DNA of 64,000 nucleotides from Microbacterium sp. C5A9 (GCF_022627955.1 NZ_JABXGD010000008.1:124001-188000), one strand, 5' to 3'. Counted from the first letter of the stretch, positions 37,478-47,677 are shown. Notes: generated by a model not told the origin, from the letters alone. Numbers and translations are program-made.

Positions 37478-38779
37478 CGCGGTGAACCGCGCCTCGATCG
37501 CCTCACCGTGCGCAGGCAGCACCTCGGTGTTCGCGAGCGCGACGACGCCGTCACGGACTGCGGCGAGGGCGGCTCGGTCGTACGAGATCACCTGCTGCGG
37601 CCGCAGGAACGTGTACGCGCCCAGACCCGGTGCATACCGTGCTTGGCCGCCGGTCGGCAGCACGTGGTTGCTCCCGGCCATGTAGTCACCGAGGCTCACC
37701 GGGGTGTTCTCCCCCACGAAGACCGCTCCCGCGCTCGTGAACGAGGCGGCGGCCTGCTCGGCGTCGACGAGGTGGAGTTCGAGGTGCTCCGGCGCGTAGG
37801 CATTGCTGAAGGCGGTCGCTCCGGCGCGGTCGTCGACGAGGACGATCGCCGACTGCGGACCGTCGATCGCGGCCGCGACCCGGGATGCGTGGCGCGTCGC
37901 TGCGGTCTGACGGTCGACTTCGCGGGCGACACGCTCTGCAAGCTCTTCCGAGTCGGTGACGAGCACCGCCGAGGCCTGCTCGTCGTGTTCGGCCTGGCTC
38001 ACGAGGTCGGCCGCGACCAGCCGGGCATCCGCCGCCGCGTCCGCCACCACGAGGATCTCGGTGGCGCCGGCTTCGGAATCCGTGCCGACGACGCCCGCGA
38101 CAGCGCGCTTCGCCGAGGCGACGTAGTTGTTCCCCGGCCCGGAGACGACGTCGACGGGGTCGAGGCCGATGCTCTCGACGCCGTGCGCGAAGGCGCCGAT
38201 GGCACCGGCGCCGCCCATCGCATAGACCTCGGTGACGCCGAGCAGACCTGCGGCCGCCAGGATCGCCGGGTGCACGCGCCCGCCCTGGTCGTGCTGAGGC
38301 GGTGAGGCGAGGGCGATCTGTTCGACGCCGGCGACCTGCGCGGGCACGACGTTCATGACCACGCTCGACGGATAGACGGCCTTTCCACCGGGAATGTAGA
38401 CACCGACCCGGTGCACCGGCTGCCAGCGCTGAGTGATGACGGCTCCCGCGCCGATCTCGGTGACCCGGGGATCCGGTACCTGCGCGGCGGAGGCGAGCCG
38501 CACGCGGCGGATGGCCTCTTCGAGGGCCGCGCGGATCTCCGGCTGCAACGACTCGATCGCCTCGGCGATGTGCTCGGCCGGCACACGCAGGTCATGCCCG
38601 GTGACGCGGTCGAATCGCTCGGCCTGCTCACGCAGCGCCGTCGCCCCGCGCTGCTGCACGTCGTCGACGATGCGTGCGGCGGTGTCGAGCGCCTCGGCGC
38701 GGGCCTGGGTCGCACGCGGCACGGCCGCGAGCATGTCAGCCGGCGAGAGCTCGCGCCCCCGCAGATCGATGGTGCGCAC
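37475..38779 (-). CDS. hisD: Histidinol dehydrogenase
   Basis: NAD- and zinc-dependent enzyme for the last two steps of histidine synthesis. 434 residues. Motifs: [46 protein letters not shown] (zinc ligand region), APEHLELH and the C-terminal region. GTG start at 38779, 2 nt after the upstream membrane-protein gene, so probably co-transcribed with it. Other his genes are absent here. Confidence 0.97.
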   Translation of the reverse strand: MRTIDLRGRELSPADMLAAVPRATQARAEALDTAARIVDDVQQRGATALREQAERFDRVTGHDLRVPAEHIAEAIESLQPEIRAALEEAIRRVRLASAAQVPDPRVTEIGAGAVITQRWQPVHRVGVYIPGGKAVYPSSVVMNVVPAQVAGVEQIALASPPQHDQGGRVHPAILAAAGLLGVTEVYAMGGAGAIGAFAHGVESIGLDPVDVVSGPGNNYVASAKRAVAGVVGTDSEAGATEILVVADAAADARLVAADLVSQAEHDEQASAVLVTDSEELAERVAREVDRQTAATRHASRVAAAIDGPQSAIVLVDDRAGATAFSNAYAPEHLELHLVDAEQAAASFTSAGAVFVGENTPVSLGDYMAGSNHVLPTGGQARYAPGLGAYTFLRPQQVISYDRAALAAVRDGVVALANTEVLPAHGEAIEARFTA

Positions 38780-38781
38780 AA

Positions 38782-40209
38782 TCAGCCCTTCGTGATGTCT
38801 TCGATGTCGTGCAGATAGCCGATGCGGCCGTGGTCGTCGCGAACGACGTAGGCGCCGCCGCGGTCCTCGATCACGAGGACCCACGCGCTCGGCCCGATGC
38901 GGAAGAGGGCGTCGCCGCGCTCGTCGTGCACGTCGCGGTCGGTCGGGGCGAGGATCCAGAACGGCTGCGCCGCCTCGGTCTCGCGCCACGCGTCGCCGTC
39001 GGAGGAGCGGGAGTCGTCGATCGTCGGAAGCACCGTCGTCTCGGCTGCGTCGGCGTCGTGCTGATCGAACGCGTCGTGTCGATCGGCAGTGCCACGCTGA
39101 TCGAGTGTCTCGTGCTGGTCGAGTGTGTCGTGCTGGGCGCTGTCCACCGAGTGCGGGGCGCCGACCTCTTGCGCCGTCGCTCCCATCAGAGACTCGATGC
39201 TGCCCGTGTCCGACACGATCTCGGGCTCCTGGTTCCAGGATCGCCGGGAGTAGGTGGGAACGTATGCCTCGTCCGACGTGGCGTTCTCGGTGCCCGTGTC
39301 TCCGCCGGAGGCGTGCGAGGCCAGCGGGACCTGTTCCGCCAGGTCGAGACGGGCGACCTCGTCGGTCGCCTGCTCCCCCGACAGCTCGGGGTCGAGTCGA
39401 TTCGACCGCAGGGCGCCCGCGACCGGAGGCTCGGGGGCGGCGGTCACCGCAGACGCAGACGCGTCGGCAGCGGTCAGAACGGACTCGTCGTGGACGACAG
39501 GAGCCGCGGTCGCATCCTGGTCGGGTTCGACGACGGGAGCGGCCGCCGGATCAGCGTCCTCGTCTCGCACGGCCTCGGGTTCGATTACAGGGCGCGGACG
39601 CGCGATGACGGGACGCACGGGATTCGCGTTGCGGTGCGCGAGGGTCACGAGTCGGCCGTGGAAGTCCTCCTTGAGGCCGGGCACGAGCGGGGCGAAGACC
39701 GTGAACACGACGAGCGCGAGCGCGGCGATCAACTGCACGATGCCGTTCCAGCTGAGCACGACCACGCCGAGGTCGATGCTGACCGCGACGGAGTTCCAGA
39801 GCTCGGCGAGCCAGAAGACCGCGGACACCGAGAACGCGACAGACGCGAACTGGTCGATGCCCAGGGATCCGACGCGGCGGATGCCGTCGGGCGAGAAGCG
39901 GCGGAGGACGATGAGGAACACCGCGACCGTGGGAAGACCGATCGGAAGGATCCAATGCAGACCGCTCCCCCAGATGGAGGATTCACCGAAGTAGGGGAAG
40001 AACGAGGCGATGAACGCGACCAGCCAGCCGCCGACGATGAGGAGCTCACGCAGAGTGAACCCGAGGATGCCGTACTCCGGCGTCACCTCGTCGTCGTAGA
40101 GCACACCGTCGTCGTCGGAGAAGACCTCGTCGACGGACGCCTCGTCGACGACGGTGTCGTCGTCGGACCCCGACGGATCGGCATTCGGGAAGGGGGATTC
40201 CGCGCTCAT
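38782..40209 (-). CDS. Membrane protein with hexapeptide repeats, function unknown
   Basis: 475 residues. The N-terminal 45 residues are very acidic. About four TM helices follow (about residues 52-200), then a long Ala/Pro/Asp-rich region. A tract of 6-residue repeats of the pattern HDTLDQ/HETLDQ/RGTADR/HDAFDQ lies at about residues 360-385, encoded by four 18-bp units at 39060-39131. A conserved-looking C-terminal globular stretch (WILAPTDRDVHDERGDALFRIG) ends the protein. No family recognised with confidence. AAGGATC lies upstream of ATG 40209. It sits directly before hisD. Confidence 0.8.
   Translation of the reverse strand: MSAESPFPNADPSGSDDDTVVDEASVDEVFSDDDGVLYDDEVTPEYGILGFTLRELLIVGGWLVAFIASFFPYFGESSIWGSGLHWILPIGLPTVAVFLIVLRRFSPDGIRRVGSLGIDQFASVAFSVSAVFWLAELWNSVAVSIDLGVVVLSWNGIVQLIAALALVVFTVFAPLVPGLKEDFHGRLVTLAHRNANPVRPVIARPRPVIEPEAVRDEDADPAAAPVVEPDQDATAAPVVHDESVLTAADASASAVTAAPEPPVAGALRSNRLDPELSGEQATDEVARLDLAEQVPLASHASGGDTGTENATSDEAYVPTYSRRSWNQEPEIVSDTGSIESLMGATAQEVGAPHSVDSAQHDTLDQHETLDQRGTADRHDAFDQHDADAAETTVLPTIDDSRSSDGDAWRETEAAQPFWILAPTDRDVHDERGDALFRIGPSAWVLVIEDRGGAYVVRDDHGRIGYLHDIEDITKG
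39060..39131. repeat. Four tandem 18-bp units inside membrane protein gene
   Basis: Units at 39060, 39078, 39096 and 39114. The last two match at 16 of 18 bases; the second is the most diverged. In-frame, they encode six-residue repeats. Confidence 0.65.
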
Positions 40210-40325
40210 GAGGGATGATCCTTTCGTCACGGTGCGTCGCCTGGAGGGCCCTGCACCCAACGCGTCCTGATATTACCCGGGGAGTCCGAGCGACAGCTCC
40301 GAGGAGCGTCACCCGGCGTCAGCAT

Positions 40326-43300
40326 TCACCCCAGGCAGTTCGGGCCGAGAAGCGATTTCAGATCTCCGAACAGGTCGGCCGAGACCTTCACCGGCATCGG
40401 CACTTCGAACACCTTGGCGGTGCCGCCACGGTGCACCCGCAACATCACCTCTGTGTCGCCGGCATGGCGGCGGAGCACCTCGGCGAGGTCGTGCATCACC
40501 CGCTCCGTCGCCCGCTGTTCGGCCAGCACGAGCGCCAGTGGACCTGCGGCGTCGAACGAACCGACGTCCGGCGCGAACGCCGACTGCGCGTGGAGGTTGA
40601 GCCCGTCGTCCCGGCGGGAGACCCGTCCGCGGACCGCGAGGATCGAGTCCTGCTGCAGGATGTGCTGGAACTCGGTGTAGGTCTTGCCCATGAACATCAC
40701 GGTGACCTCGCCGTTGAAGTCCTCGACGGTGATCATGCCGTACGGGTTCCCGCTCGCCTTCGCCACACGGTGCTGCACACTCGTGACGAGACCGGCGACC
40801 GTCACCTGATCGCCGTCCTGTATGTCCTCCGAGTTGTTGAGGACGTGGATCGAGATGGACGCGTGCTTCGCGAGCGGCACCTCGAGCCCCGCGAGCGGGT
40901 GATCAGAGACGTAGAGGCCGAGCATCTCCCGCTCGAACGCGAGCTTGTCCTTCTTGATCCACTCCGGTCGCGCGGGGACCTTCGCCGGCGCGACTTCGTC
41001 CATGCCGTCGTACAGGCTGTCGAAGTCGAAGCCGATCGCGCCCTGGGCCTCATTGCGCTTGCGGTCCACCGCCGCCTCGACGGCATCCTCGTGCACCTCG
41101 ATGAGCGCGCGACGCGTGTCGCCCATGGAGTCGAAGGCACCTGCCTTGATCAGCGACTCGACGGTGCGCTTGTTGGAGACGTGCAACGGCACCGTGTCGA
41201 GGAAGTGATGGAACGAGGTGAACCGCTGGTCCTTGCGCGCCTTGACGATTCCGTCGACCACGTTGCTGCCGACGTTGCGGACCGCACCGAGGCCGAATCG
41301 GATGTCGTCGCCGACGGCCGCGAAGTAGTTGATGGATTCGGACACGTCGGGCGGCAGGACCTTGATGCCCATTCGACGGCACTCGTTGAGGTAGAGCGCC
41401 ATCTTGTCCTTCGAGTCGCCGACGCTCGTGAGGAGCGCCGCCATGTACTCGGCGGGGTAATGCGACTTGAGGTAGGCGGTCCAGTAGGACACGAGCCCGT
41501 AGGCGGCGGAGTGCGCTTTGTTGAAGGCGTAGTCGGAGAACGGGAGCAGGATCTCCCAGAGCGCGTTGACGGCCCCGTCGGAATACCCGTTCGCGTGCAT
41601 TCCCGCCTGGAAGCCCTCGAACTGCTTGTCCAGCTCGGACTTCTTCTTCTTGCCCATGGCGCGCCGGAGGATGTCGGCCTGTCCGAGTGAGAACCCGGCC
41701 ACGCGCTGGGCGATCGCCATGACCTGCTCCTGATAGATGATCAGGCCGTAGGACTCGTCGAGGATGTCGGCGAGCGACTCCGTGAACTCGGGATGGATAG
41801 GCGTGATCGGCTGCATGCCGTTCTTGCGCAGCGCGTAGTTCGTGTGCGAGTTCGCTCCCATGGGGCCCGGGCGATACAGGGCGATGAGCGCCGAGATGTC
41901 ACCGAAGTTGTCGGGCTTCATCAACCGCATCAGCGATCGCATCGGCCCGCCGTCGAGCTGGAAGACACCGAGCGACTCGCCCCTGCCGAGGAGGTCGTAT
42001 GCCCCGCGGTCGTCGAGTTCGAGGTGCTCGAGGTCGAGCTCCTCCCCCCGGTTCGTGCGGATGTTGTCGAGGGCGTCGGAGATGATCGTGAGGTTGCGGA
42101 GCCCCAGGAAGTCCATCTTGATGAGGCCGAGCGTCTCGCACGACGGATAGTCGAACTGCGTGACGATCTGGCCGTCCTGCTCGCGCCGCATGATCGGGAT
42201 GATGTCCAGCAGCGGCTCGGACGACATGATCACACCGGCGGCGTGGACGCCCCACTGCCGCTTCAGCCCCTCGAGTCCCAGCGCGCGGTCGAAGACCGTC
42301 TTCGCCTCGGGGTCGGTGTCGATCAGCGCCCGGAACTCGCTCGCCTCCTTGTAGCGGGGATGAGCCGAGTCGAACATGCCGTCGAGCGGCATGTCCTTAC
42401 CCATCACGGGGGGCGGCATCGCCTTGGTCAGACGCTCGCCCATGCTGAACGGGAATCCGAGCACGCGACCGGCGTCCTTGAGCGCCTGCTTCGACTTGAT
42501 GGTTCCGTAGGTGACGATTTGGGCGACGCGCTCCGAGCCGTACTTCGCGGTGACGTAGTCGATGACCTCGCCACGGCGACGGTCGTCGAAGTCGACGTCG
42601 AAGTCGGGCATGGAGACGCGATCGGGGTTGAGGAACCGCTCGAAGATGAGACCGTGCTCGAGGGGATCGAGGTCGGTGATCTTCATCGCGTAGGCGACCA
42701 TGGATCCTGCACCGGAACCACGTCCGGGACCCACCCGGATGCCGTTGTCCTTGGCCCAGTTGATGAAGTCGGCGACCACGAGGAAGTAACCGGGGAAGCC
42801 CATCTGCAGGATGATGCCGGTCTCGTACTCCGCCTGCTTGCGGACCTTGTCGGGGATGCCCGCGGGATACCGGTAGTGCAGGCCCGCCTCGACCTCCTTG
42901 ATGAGCCAGCTGTCCTCGGTCTCGCCGTCGGGCACGGGGAAGCGCGGCATGAAGTTCGCCGCCGTGTTGAACTCGACCTCGCAGCGCTCGGCGATGAGCA
43001 GCGTGTTGTCGCACGCCTCGGGGTGGTCGCGGAACATCTGCCGCATCTCGGCGGCGGTCTTGATGTAATACCCGTCGCCGTCGAACTTGAACCGATTCGG
43101 GTCGTCGAGCGTCGAGCCGGACTGCACGCAGAGTAGCGCCGCATGCGCATCGGCTTCGTGCTGATGCGTGTAGTGCGAGTCGTTCGTCGCGACCAGCGGG
43201 ATGCCGAGGTCTTTCGACAGCCTCAGAAGATCGGTCATGACCCGCCGCTCGATGGAGAGGCCGTGGTCCATGATCTCGGCGAAGTAGTTCTCCTTGCCGA

Positions 43301-43844
43301 AGATGTCCTGGAACTCCGCGGCGGCGGCCCTGGCCGCGTCGTACTGCCCCAGCCTCAGGCGTGTCTGCACCTCGCCCGAGGGGCAGCCGGTCGTCGCGAT
43401 CAGCCCCTTGCCGTAGGTCTGCAGCAGCTCGCGGTCCATGCGCGGCTTGAAGTAGTACCCCTCCATGCTCGACAGCGAGCTGAGTCGGAAGAGGTTGTGC
43501 ATGCCCTCGGTGCTCTGGCTCCACATCGTCATGTGGGTGTACGCACCGGAACCCGAGACGTCATCACTCTTCTGATCGGGCGATCCCCACTGCACGCGCG
43601 ACTTGTCGCTGCGGTGTGTACCGGGGGTGACGTACGCCTCGAGTCCGACGATGGGCTTGACGCCTGCGGCGTTCGCCGCCTTGTAGAACTCGAAGGCCGC
43701 GAACGTGTTGCCGTGATCGGTCACCGCGATGGCCGGCATGCCGTAGTCGGCGGCCGCCTGCGTCATCGCGCCGATCTTCGCCGCGCCGTCCAGCATCGAG
43801 TACTCGCTGTGGACATGCAGGTGGACGAAGGAGTCTGATGCCAT
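40326..43844 (-). CDS. dnaE: DNA polymerase III alpha subunit
   Basis: Replicative polymerase, 1172 residues, DnaE1 type. N-terminal PHP domain with metal-ligand pattern HLHVHSEYSMLDG, ending near residue 280; palm with catalytic aspartates in PDFDVDFDD (about residue 420); later QWGVHAAGVIMS, SYGLIIYQEQVM and a KKKKSELDKQF linker; fingers and beta-binding region; OB fold (VTVAGLVTSVQHR, about residue 1010) and C-terminal tau-interacting part. ATG at 43844 preceded by TAGACT at 6 nt, a leaderless start. Confidence 0.98.
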   Translation of the reverse strand: MASDSFVHLHVHSEYSMLDGAAKIGAMTQAAADYGMPAIAVTDHGNTFAAFEFYKAANAAGVKPIVGLEAYVTPGTHRSDKSRVQWGSPDQKSDDVSGSGAYTHMTMWSQSTEGMHNLFRLSSLSSMEGYYFKPRMDRELLQTYGKGLIATTGCPSGEVQTRLRLGQYDAARAAAAEFQDIFGKENYFAEIMDHGLSIERRVMTDLLRLSKDLGIPLVATNDSHYTHQHEADAHAALLCVQSGSTLDDPNRFKFDGDGYYIKTAAEMRQMFRDHPEACDNTLLIAERCEVEFNTAANFMPRFPVPDGETEDSWLIKEVEAGLHYRYPAGIPDKVRKQAEYETGIILQMGFPGYFLVVADFINWAKDNGIRVGPGRGSGAGSMVAYAMKITDLDPLEHGLIFERFLNPDRVSMPDFDVDFDDRRRGEVIDYVTAKYGSERVAQIVTYGTIKSKQALKDAGRVLGFPFSMGERLTKAMPPPVMGKDMPLDGMFDSAHPRYKEASEFRALIDTDPEAKTVFDRALGLEGLKRQWGVHAAGVIMSSEPLLDIIPIMRREQDGQIVTQFDYPSCETLGLIKMDFLGLRNLTIISDALDNIRTNRGEELDLEHLELDDRGAYDLLGRGESLGVFQLDGGPMRSLMRLMKPDNFGDISALIALYRPGPMGANSHTNYALRKNGMQPITPIHPEFTESLADILDESYGLIIYQEQVMAIAQRVAGFSLGQADILRRAMGKKKKSELDKQFEGFQAGMHANGYSDGAVNALWEILLPFSDYAFNKAHSAAYGLVSYWTAYLKSHYPAEYMAALLTSVGDSKDKMALYLNECRRMGIKVLPPDVSESINYFAAVGDDIRFGLGAVRNVGSNVVDGIVKARKDQRFTSFHHFLDTVPLHVSNKRTVESLIKAGAFDSMGDTRRALIEVHEDAVEAAVDRKRNEAQGAIGFDFDSLYDGMDEVAPAKVPARPEWIKKDKLAFEREMLGLYVSDHPLAGLEVPLAKHASISIHVLNNSEDIQDGDQVTVAGLVTSVQHRVAKASGNPYGMITVEDFNGEVTVMFMGKTYTEFQHILQQDSILAVRGRVSRRDDGLNLHAQSAFAPDVGSFDAAGPLALVLAEQRATERVMHDLAEVLRRHAGDTEVMLRVHRGGTAKVFEVPMPVKVSADLFGDLKSLLGPNCLG

Positions 43845-43850
43845 GGTTCG

Positions 43851-43856
43851 AGTCTA
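43851..43856 (-). promoter_or_regulatory. -10 box of dnaE (leaderless)
   Basis: TAGACT, 6 nt (CGAACC), ATG. Identical hexamer and spacing to uvrA and coaE. Confidence 0.6.
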
Positions 43857-43918
43857 CTTTCGACGTCGGACACCCGAGGCCCGCAGGTCACCCTCCGGCC
43901 CGATGCGGAGCGGCTCGC

Positions 43919-44494
43919 TCACCGCAGATCGAGGCGCATCAGCACCCTCGGAAAGCCGTCCAGAACAGAGCCCGTGTCCGCGGCCTTCTCGAAGCCCGCG
44001 TCCTCGAACAGCTTCCGGGTGCCCACGTACGCCATCGTCAGATTCACCGTGGCACCGTCGTTGTCGACGGGATATGCCTCGACGGCGGGAGCTCCCCGTT
44101 TCTTCGCGTACGCGACGGCGCCGGAGACCAGGGCATGGGAGATGCCCTGCCTCCGATGGCCGGGACGAACGCGGATGCACCACAGCGACCAGACGTCGAG
44201 ATCGTCGACATGCGGGATGAGTCTGTTCCGAGCGAAGCTCGTCTCGCGACGCGGATGCAGCGCCGCCCATCCGACAGGCTCATCGTCGAGGCGCGCGATG
44301 ACGCCGGGAGGAGGGTCCAGTCGGCACAGTTCCCGCATCCGGTCGGCACGTGCCGGCCCTCGGAGCGCGACGTTCTCCTTGCTGCCGATGCGGTAGCTGA
44401 GACAGAAGCACACGTTCGACGTCGGCTTCTTGGGTCCGACCAGCGTCGCGACGTCATCGAATCCGGTCGCGGGCACCACCTCGATCGCACTCAT
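43919..44494 (-). CDS. GNAT family N-acetyltransferase
   Basis: 191-residue GNAT protein. SLWCIRVRPGHRRQGISHALVSGAVAYAKKRGA (about residues 103-135) carries the acetyl-CoA loop, followed by EAYPVDNDG. The N-terminal region contains two Cys (NVCFCLSYR), typical of a GNAT subgroup of unknown substrate. Located between rluD and dnaE with 41- and 74-nt gaps, so possibly its own unit; no clear ribosome site. Confidence 0.88.
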   Translation of the reverse strand: MSAIEVVPATGFDDVATLVGPKKPTSNVCFCLSYRIGSKENVALRGPARADRMRELCRLDPPPGVIARLDDEPVGWAALHPRRETSFARNRLIPHVDDLDVWSLWCIRVRPGHRRQGISHALVSGAVAYAKKRGAPAVEAYPVDNDGATVNLTMAYVGTRKLFEDAGFEKAADTGSVLDGFPRVLMRLDLR

Positions 44495-44535
44495 GCGACC
44501 AGTGTGCCTCGGCGACCGGCGGGACGCCAGGGCCT

Positions 44536-45456
44536 TCAGTCGCCGCGCAGGACGTCCAGGGCGTGCTGGAAATCCGCCGGGTATCCGGACTCGAACTGCA
44601 CCCAGTCACCCGTGGTCGGATGGGCGAAGCCCAGCCGGTGCGCGTGGAGCCACTGCCGCGAGAGACCGAGCCGTGCCGACAGTGTCGGGTCCGCACCGTA
44701 GAGCGGATCGCCCACGCACGGATGCCGGTGAGCGGCCATGTGCACGCGGATCTGATGCGTGCGCCCGGTCTCGAGATGGATCTCGAGCAGTGACGCTCCC
44801 GGGAACGCCTCGAGGGTCTCGTAGTGCGTCACCGAAGGCTTGCCGTCGGGCGTCACCGCGAACTTCCACGAGTGGTTCGGGTGGCGTCCGATCGGGGCGT
44901 CGATGGTCCCGGCCAGCGGGTCGGGGTGTCCCTGGACGACCGCGTGGTAGATCTTCTCGACGGTCCGTTCCTTGAACGCATGCTTGAGCGCCGTGTACGC
45001 GGTCTCGCTCTTCGCGACCACCATCAATCCGCTGGTGCCCACGTCGAGGCGGTGCACGACTCCCTTGCGCTCGGGTGCCCCGCTCGTCGAGATGCGGAAG
45101 CCCGCTGCGGCGAGAGCGCCGACCACGGTCGGCCCCTCCCACCCCAGGGAGGGATGAGCCGCGACTCCCGTCGGCTTGTCGACCACGACGATGTCATCAT
45201 CGTCGTACACGATGCCGAGCTCGGGAACCGCGATCGGCACGATCCGCGGCTCCTCCTTCGGCTTCCACTCCACGTCGAGCCATCCGCCGCCGCGGAGGCG
45301 ATCGGACTTGTCGAGCACGGCCCCGTCGAGGCGCACACCGCCGGCAGCGGCGACCTCGGCGGCGAAGGTGCGCGAGAATCCGAGCATCTTCGCGAGGGCG
45401 GCATCGACGCGCGTTCCGTCGAGCCCGTCCGGGACGGGGAGCGAGCGCGACTCCAC
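44536..45456 (-). CDS. rluD: Ribosomal large subunit pseudouridine synthase, RluD type
   Basis: 306 residues: N-terminal S4 RNA-binding domain (about residues 15-65) and the RsuA/RluA catalytic domain with [16 protein letters not shown] containing the nucleophilic Asp (about residue 143), then [17 protein letters not shown]. Converts uridines in 23S helix 69. GTG at 45456 follows lspA by 2 nt, the classic lspA-rluD pairing. Confidence 0.95.
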   Translation of the reverse strand: MESRSLPVPDGLDGTRVDAALAKMLGFSRTFAAEVAAAGGVRLDGAVLDKSDRLRGGGWLDVEWKPKEEPRIVPIAVPELGIVYDDDDIVVVDKPTGVAAHPSLGWEGPTVVGALAAAGFRISTSGAPERKGVVHRLDVGTSGLMVVAKSETAYTALKHAFKERTVEKIYHAVVQGHPDPLAGTIDAPIGRHPNHSWKFAVTPDGKPSVTHYETLEAFPGASLLEIHLETGRTHQIRVHMAAHRHPCVGDPLYGADPTLSARLGLSRQWLHAHRLGFAHPTTGDWVQFESGYPADFQHALDVLRGD

Positions 45457-45458
45457 GG

Positions 45459-46097
45459 TCAGCGACCGTCCGATGCGGTCGCGCCGGCCGCGGCGTCGGA
45501 GTCGCCGCGCTCACCCCTGACGTGCGGCGTCTCATCGGCGACGGCGGCGGCTTCGGCCTGCTCGTCGTTCTCGACGGGCGCGTGGTCGCGCTCGCGAGTC
45601 CCGTCGAAACGGAGGCCCACGACGACCAGGAGCGCCACCGAGATCATTCCGGTGACGATGAAGATGTCGGCGATGTTGAAGATCGCCGGCATCATCCACG
45701 GCATCGAGATCATGTCGACGACATGCCCCATGGGGAAGCCGGGCTCACGCAGGAGGCGGTCGGTGAGGTTTCCCAGCACCCCGCCGAGCAGGCATCCGAG
45801 CACGACGGCCCAGAGGCGCGACCTCAGACCGAAGGCCTTCCACACGATCACCGCGGCGACGACAGCGAGCGCGATGGTGAAGATCCACGTGACATCCGAG
45901 CCGAGCGAGAAGGCGGCACCGGGGTTGCGCACGTAGTACAGCTGAAGGAACTCACCGAGAACCGGAACGGGCTCCTGCAGGGGCAGGTTCTCGACCGTGA
46001 GGTACTTCACGAACTGATCGGCGGCCAGCACGAGCGCTGCGAGAATCGCAACGATCGTGCCGGCCGCCGACCGACGAAGGGGGGATCGTCCTGGCAA
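45459..46097 (-). CDS. lspA: Lipoprotein signal peptidase
   Basis: Aspartic signal peptidase II that cleaves prolipoproteins. 212 residues: four TM helices within residues 12-165, catalytic aspartates in GNLTDRLL and FNIADIFIV, conserved [11 protein letters not shown]; an acidic Ala-rich cytoplasmic tail of about 40 residues follows. The only in-frame start before the first TM is TTG at 46097, 9 nt after the divIVA stop; that stop is in the same frame. The TTG falls in a hairpin loop. Likely clients include CtaC and the SsuA-like lipoprotein. Confidence 0.92.
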   Translation of the reverse strand: MPGRSPLRRSAAGTIVAILAALVLAADQFVKYLTVENLPLQEPVPVLGEFLQLYYVRNPGAAFSLGSDVTWIFTIALAVVAAVIVWKAFGLRSRLWAVVLGCLLGGVLGNLTDRLLREPGFPMGHVVDMISMPWMMPAIFNIADIFIVTGMISVALLVVVGLRFDGTRERDHAPVENDEQAEAAAVADETPHVRGERGDSDAAAGATASDGR

Positions 46098-46105
46098 AAG
46101 GACGA
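46086..46105 (-). promoter_or_regulatory. Hairpin enclosing lspA start codon
   Basis: Minus strand arms TCGTCCT (46105-46099) and AGGACGA (46092-46086) pair perfectly; the 6-nt loop contains the TTG start. No Shine-Dalgarno is seen. It could limit initiation. Confidence 0.4.
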
Positions 46106-46106
46106 C

Positions 46107-46703
46107 CTACAGTCCGATCGCGGAAACCGGAGTCGAGTCCGTCGACGTCGACTTCTCGTCGAGGTCGCGGAGCTGACCCTCGATGTAGCCGCGCAGCTGC
46201 GAGCGGTAGTCGCGCTCGAAGTTGCGGAGCTCGGTGATGCGTGCCTCGAGCGTGTTGCGCTCGCGCTCGAGCCGTGCCGACTCCTCGCGCTGCTTGGCCT
46301 CGGCCTCGGTGCGGATGCGGTTGACCTCGCCCTCCGCGTCGGCGATGAGCTGGGCACGCTTGGCCTCACCCTCGGCGACGTGCTCGTCGTGCAGGCGCTG
46401 AGCCAGCTCGATGATGCCTGCGGTGGCGGTCGCAGAACCCGACGGAGCGGGCTCGGCCTGCGCCGCGGGAGCCGGAGTCGCCTCGGCTGCGGGGGCCGGA
46501 GCCTCGGCGGCAGCGGGGACCGGCGTCGCGCCGGACTCGAATGCGGCCAGCTTGGCCTTCAGCTCGGCGTTCTCTTCGAGGGCCTTGCGCCACTCGATGA
46601 CGATCTCGTCGAGGAAGTCGTCGACCTCGTCGGGGTCGAAGCCGTCCTTGAAGCGGACGTGCTGGAACTGCTTGGTGACGACGTCATCCGGGGTAAGTGC
46701 CAT
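46107..46703 (-). CDS. divIVA: DivIVA / Wag31 polar growth protein
   Basis: 198-residue pole-organising protein. N-terminal DivIVA domain MALTPDDVVTKQFQHVRFKDGFDPDEVDDFLDE-type sequence (membrane-binding, residues 1-45), coiled coil, a 45-residue Ala/Pro/Glu linker, then a second long coiled coil (about 98-185). Directs tip growth in actinobacteria. ATG 46703 has AAGGAG 6 nt upstream. Next to yggT/sepF, its usual place. Confidence 0.96.
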   Translation of the reverse strand: MALTPDDVVTKQFQHVRFKDGFDPDEVDDFLDEIVIEWRKALEENAELKAKLAAFESGATPVPAAAEAPAPAAEATPAPAAQAEPAPSGSATATAGIIELAQRLHDEHVAEGEAKRAQLIADAEGEVNRIRTEAEAKQREESARLERERNTLEARITELRNFERDYRSQLRGYIEGQLRDLDEKSTSTDSTPVSAIGL

Positions 46704-46791
46704 GGTGGCTCCTTCGATGAGTTCGGTTGCCAGTTTCGAGAATGGCGTGGTCGAGATGTGGCGCGAACCCGGGGCGCGCACCTGGGAGCCA

Positions 46792-46797
46792 AGCATA
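46792..46797 (-). promoter_or_regulatory. Possible -10 box of divIVA
   Basis: TATGCT on the minus strand in the 154-nt gap before divIVA; would give a leader of about 80 nt. -35 unclear. Confidence 0.3.
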
Positions 46798-46857
46798 GCC
46801 CCCGAGTCTGACCGTTGCGACGACGCGACACTCGAGCGCGCCGAAGTCACAGCGATG

Positions 46858-47154
46858 TCAGAAGAAGATCCCCACGATGTTCATCAGGATCAGCACGATC
46901 AGGATCGTGATGGAGAATCCGAAATCCAGGGAGATCGAACCGATGCGCAGCGGCGGGATGATCCGCCGGAAGAACCGGACCGGCGGATCGGTGATCGTGT
47001 ACACGACCTCGGCGGCGACGAGCCCTGCACCCTTCGGACGCCACTCCCGATTGAACATCGGGATGTAGTCCAGGATGAGCCGCGCGAAGAGCACCAGAAG
47101 GTACAGCAGGAGCATCAGGTGGATGATGCTCGCGAAGACGGAGACGACCCCCAC
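46858..47154 (-). CDS. YggT family membrane protein
   Basis: 98-residue YggT protein: TM helix at about residues 5-28, conserved IPMFNREWRPKG-like loop and TDPPVRFFRRIIPP, TM helix at about 73-97. A frequent neighbour of sepF and divIVA, thought to act at the division or growth membrane; in other bacteria linked to osmotic stress. GTG start, 3 nt after sepF. Confidence 0.92.
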   Translation of the reverse strand: MGVVSVFASIIHLMLLLYLLVLFARLILDYIPMFNREWRPKGAGLVAAEVVYTITDPPVRFFRRIIPPLRIGSISLDFGFSITILIVLILMNIVGIFF

Positions 47155-47157
47155 GGG

Positions 47158-47634
47158 TTACGAGTGGTCGAAGCCCGCAGACTCGGCGTCTGCGTGCGCG
47201 ATGCCCCCGTGACCGGACACCGCGATGTTCTCCGGCGAGAGCAGGAAGACCTTCGAGGTGACGCGCTCGATACGGCCGTACAGGCCGAGCGAGAGGCCGC
47301 TCGCGAAGTCGATCAGCCGACGCGCGTCGGCGTCGCTCATCTGGGACAGGTTGATGATGACCGGCACACCCTCGCGGAAGCTCTCGGCGATGAGCTGAGC
47401 ATCGCGGTACTGCTTCGGGTGCACGGTGAGGATCTCGTTCACTGCCCCTCCTGCGGGCTGACGCACGGCGACGGGACGACGCAGCGGGGTGACGGGAGCC
47501 GGAGCCGGCTCTTCGCGGTCTCGGTCACGGTCACGCTGCTGAGAGCGGGCCGGGGCCTGCGTCTCCTCCTCGTAGACCTCTTCCTCGTCTGCGAGGCCGA
47601 GATACACCATGGTCTTCTTCAGTGGGTTACCCAT
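47158..47634 (-). CDS. sepF: Cell division protein SepF
   Basis: 158-residue SepF, FtsZ membrane anchor in bacteria lacking FtsA. N-terminal amphipathic [14 protein letters not shown] helix, acidic/Arg linker (about residues 15-60), then the SepF core: [31 protein letters not shown] and [21 protein letters not shown]. Downstream of yggS with a 43-nt gap. No ftsA is in the window. Confidence 0.96.
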   Translation of the reverse strand: MGNPLKKTMVYLGLADEEEVYEEETQAPARSQQRDRDRDREEPAPAPVTPLRRPVAVRQPAGGAVNEILTVHPKQYRDAQLIAESFREGVPVIINLSQMSDADARRLIDFASGLSLGLYGRIERVTSKVFLLSPENIAVSGHGGIAHADAESAGFDHS

Positions 47635-47677
47635 CGTGTCCTCCGGTTCGAACGTTTCGGGCGGGTCTGTTCACAGG

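Noticed and set aside
38674..40218. 514-codon plus-strand frame opposite the repeat-bearing membrane protein
   Set aside because: The minus strand has membrane helices, a ribosome site and coupling to hisD; the plus frame lacks all three.
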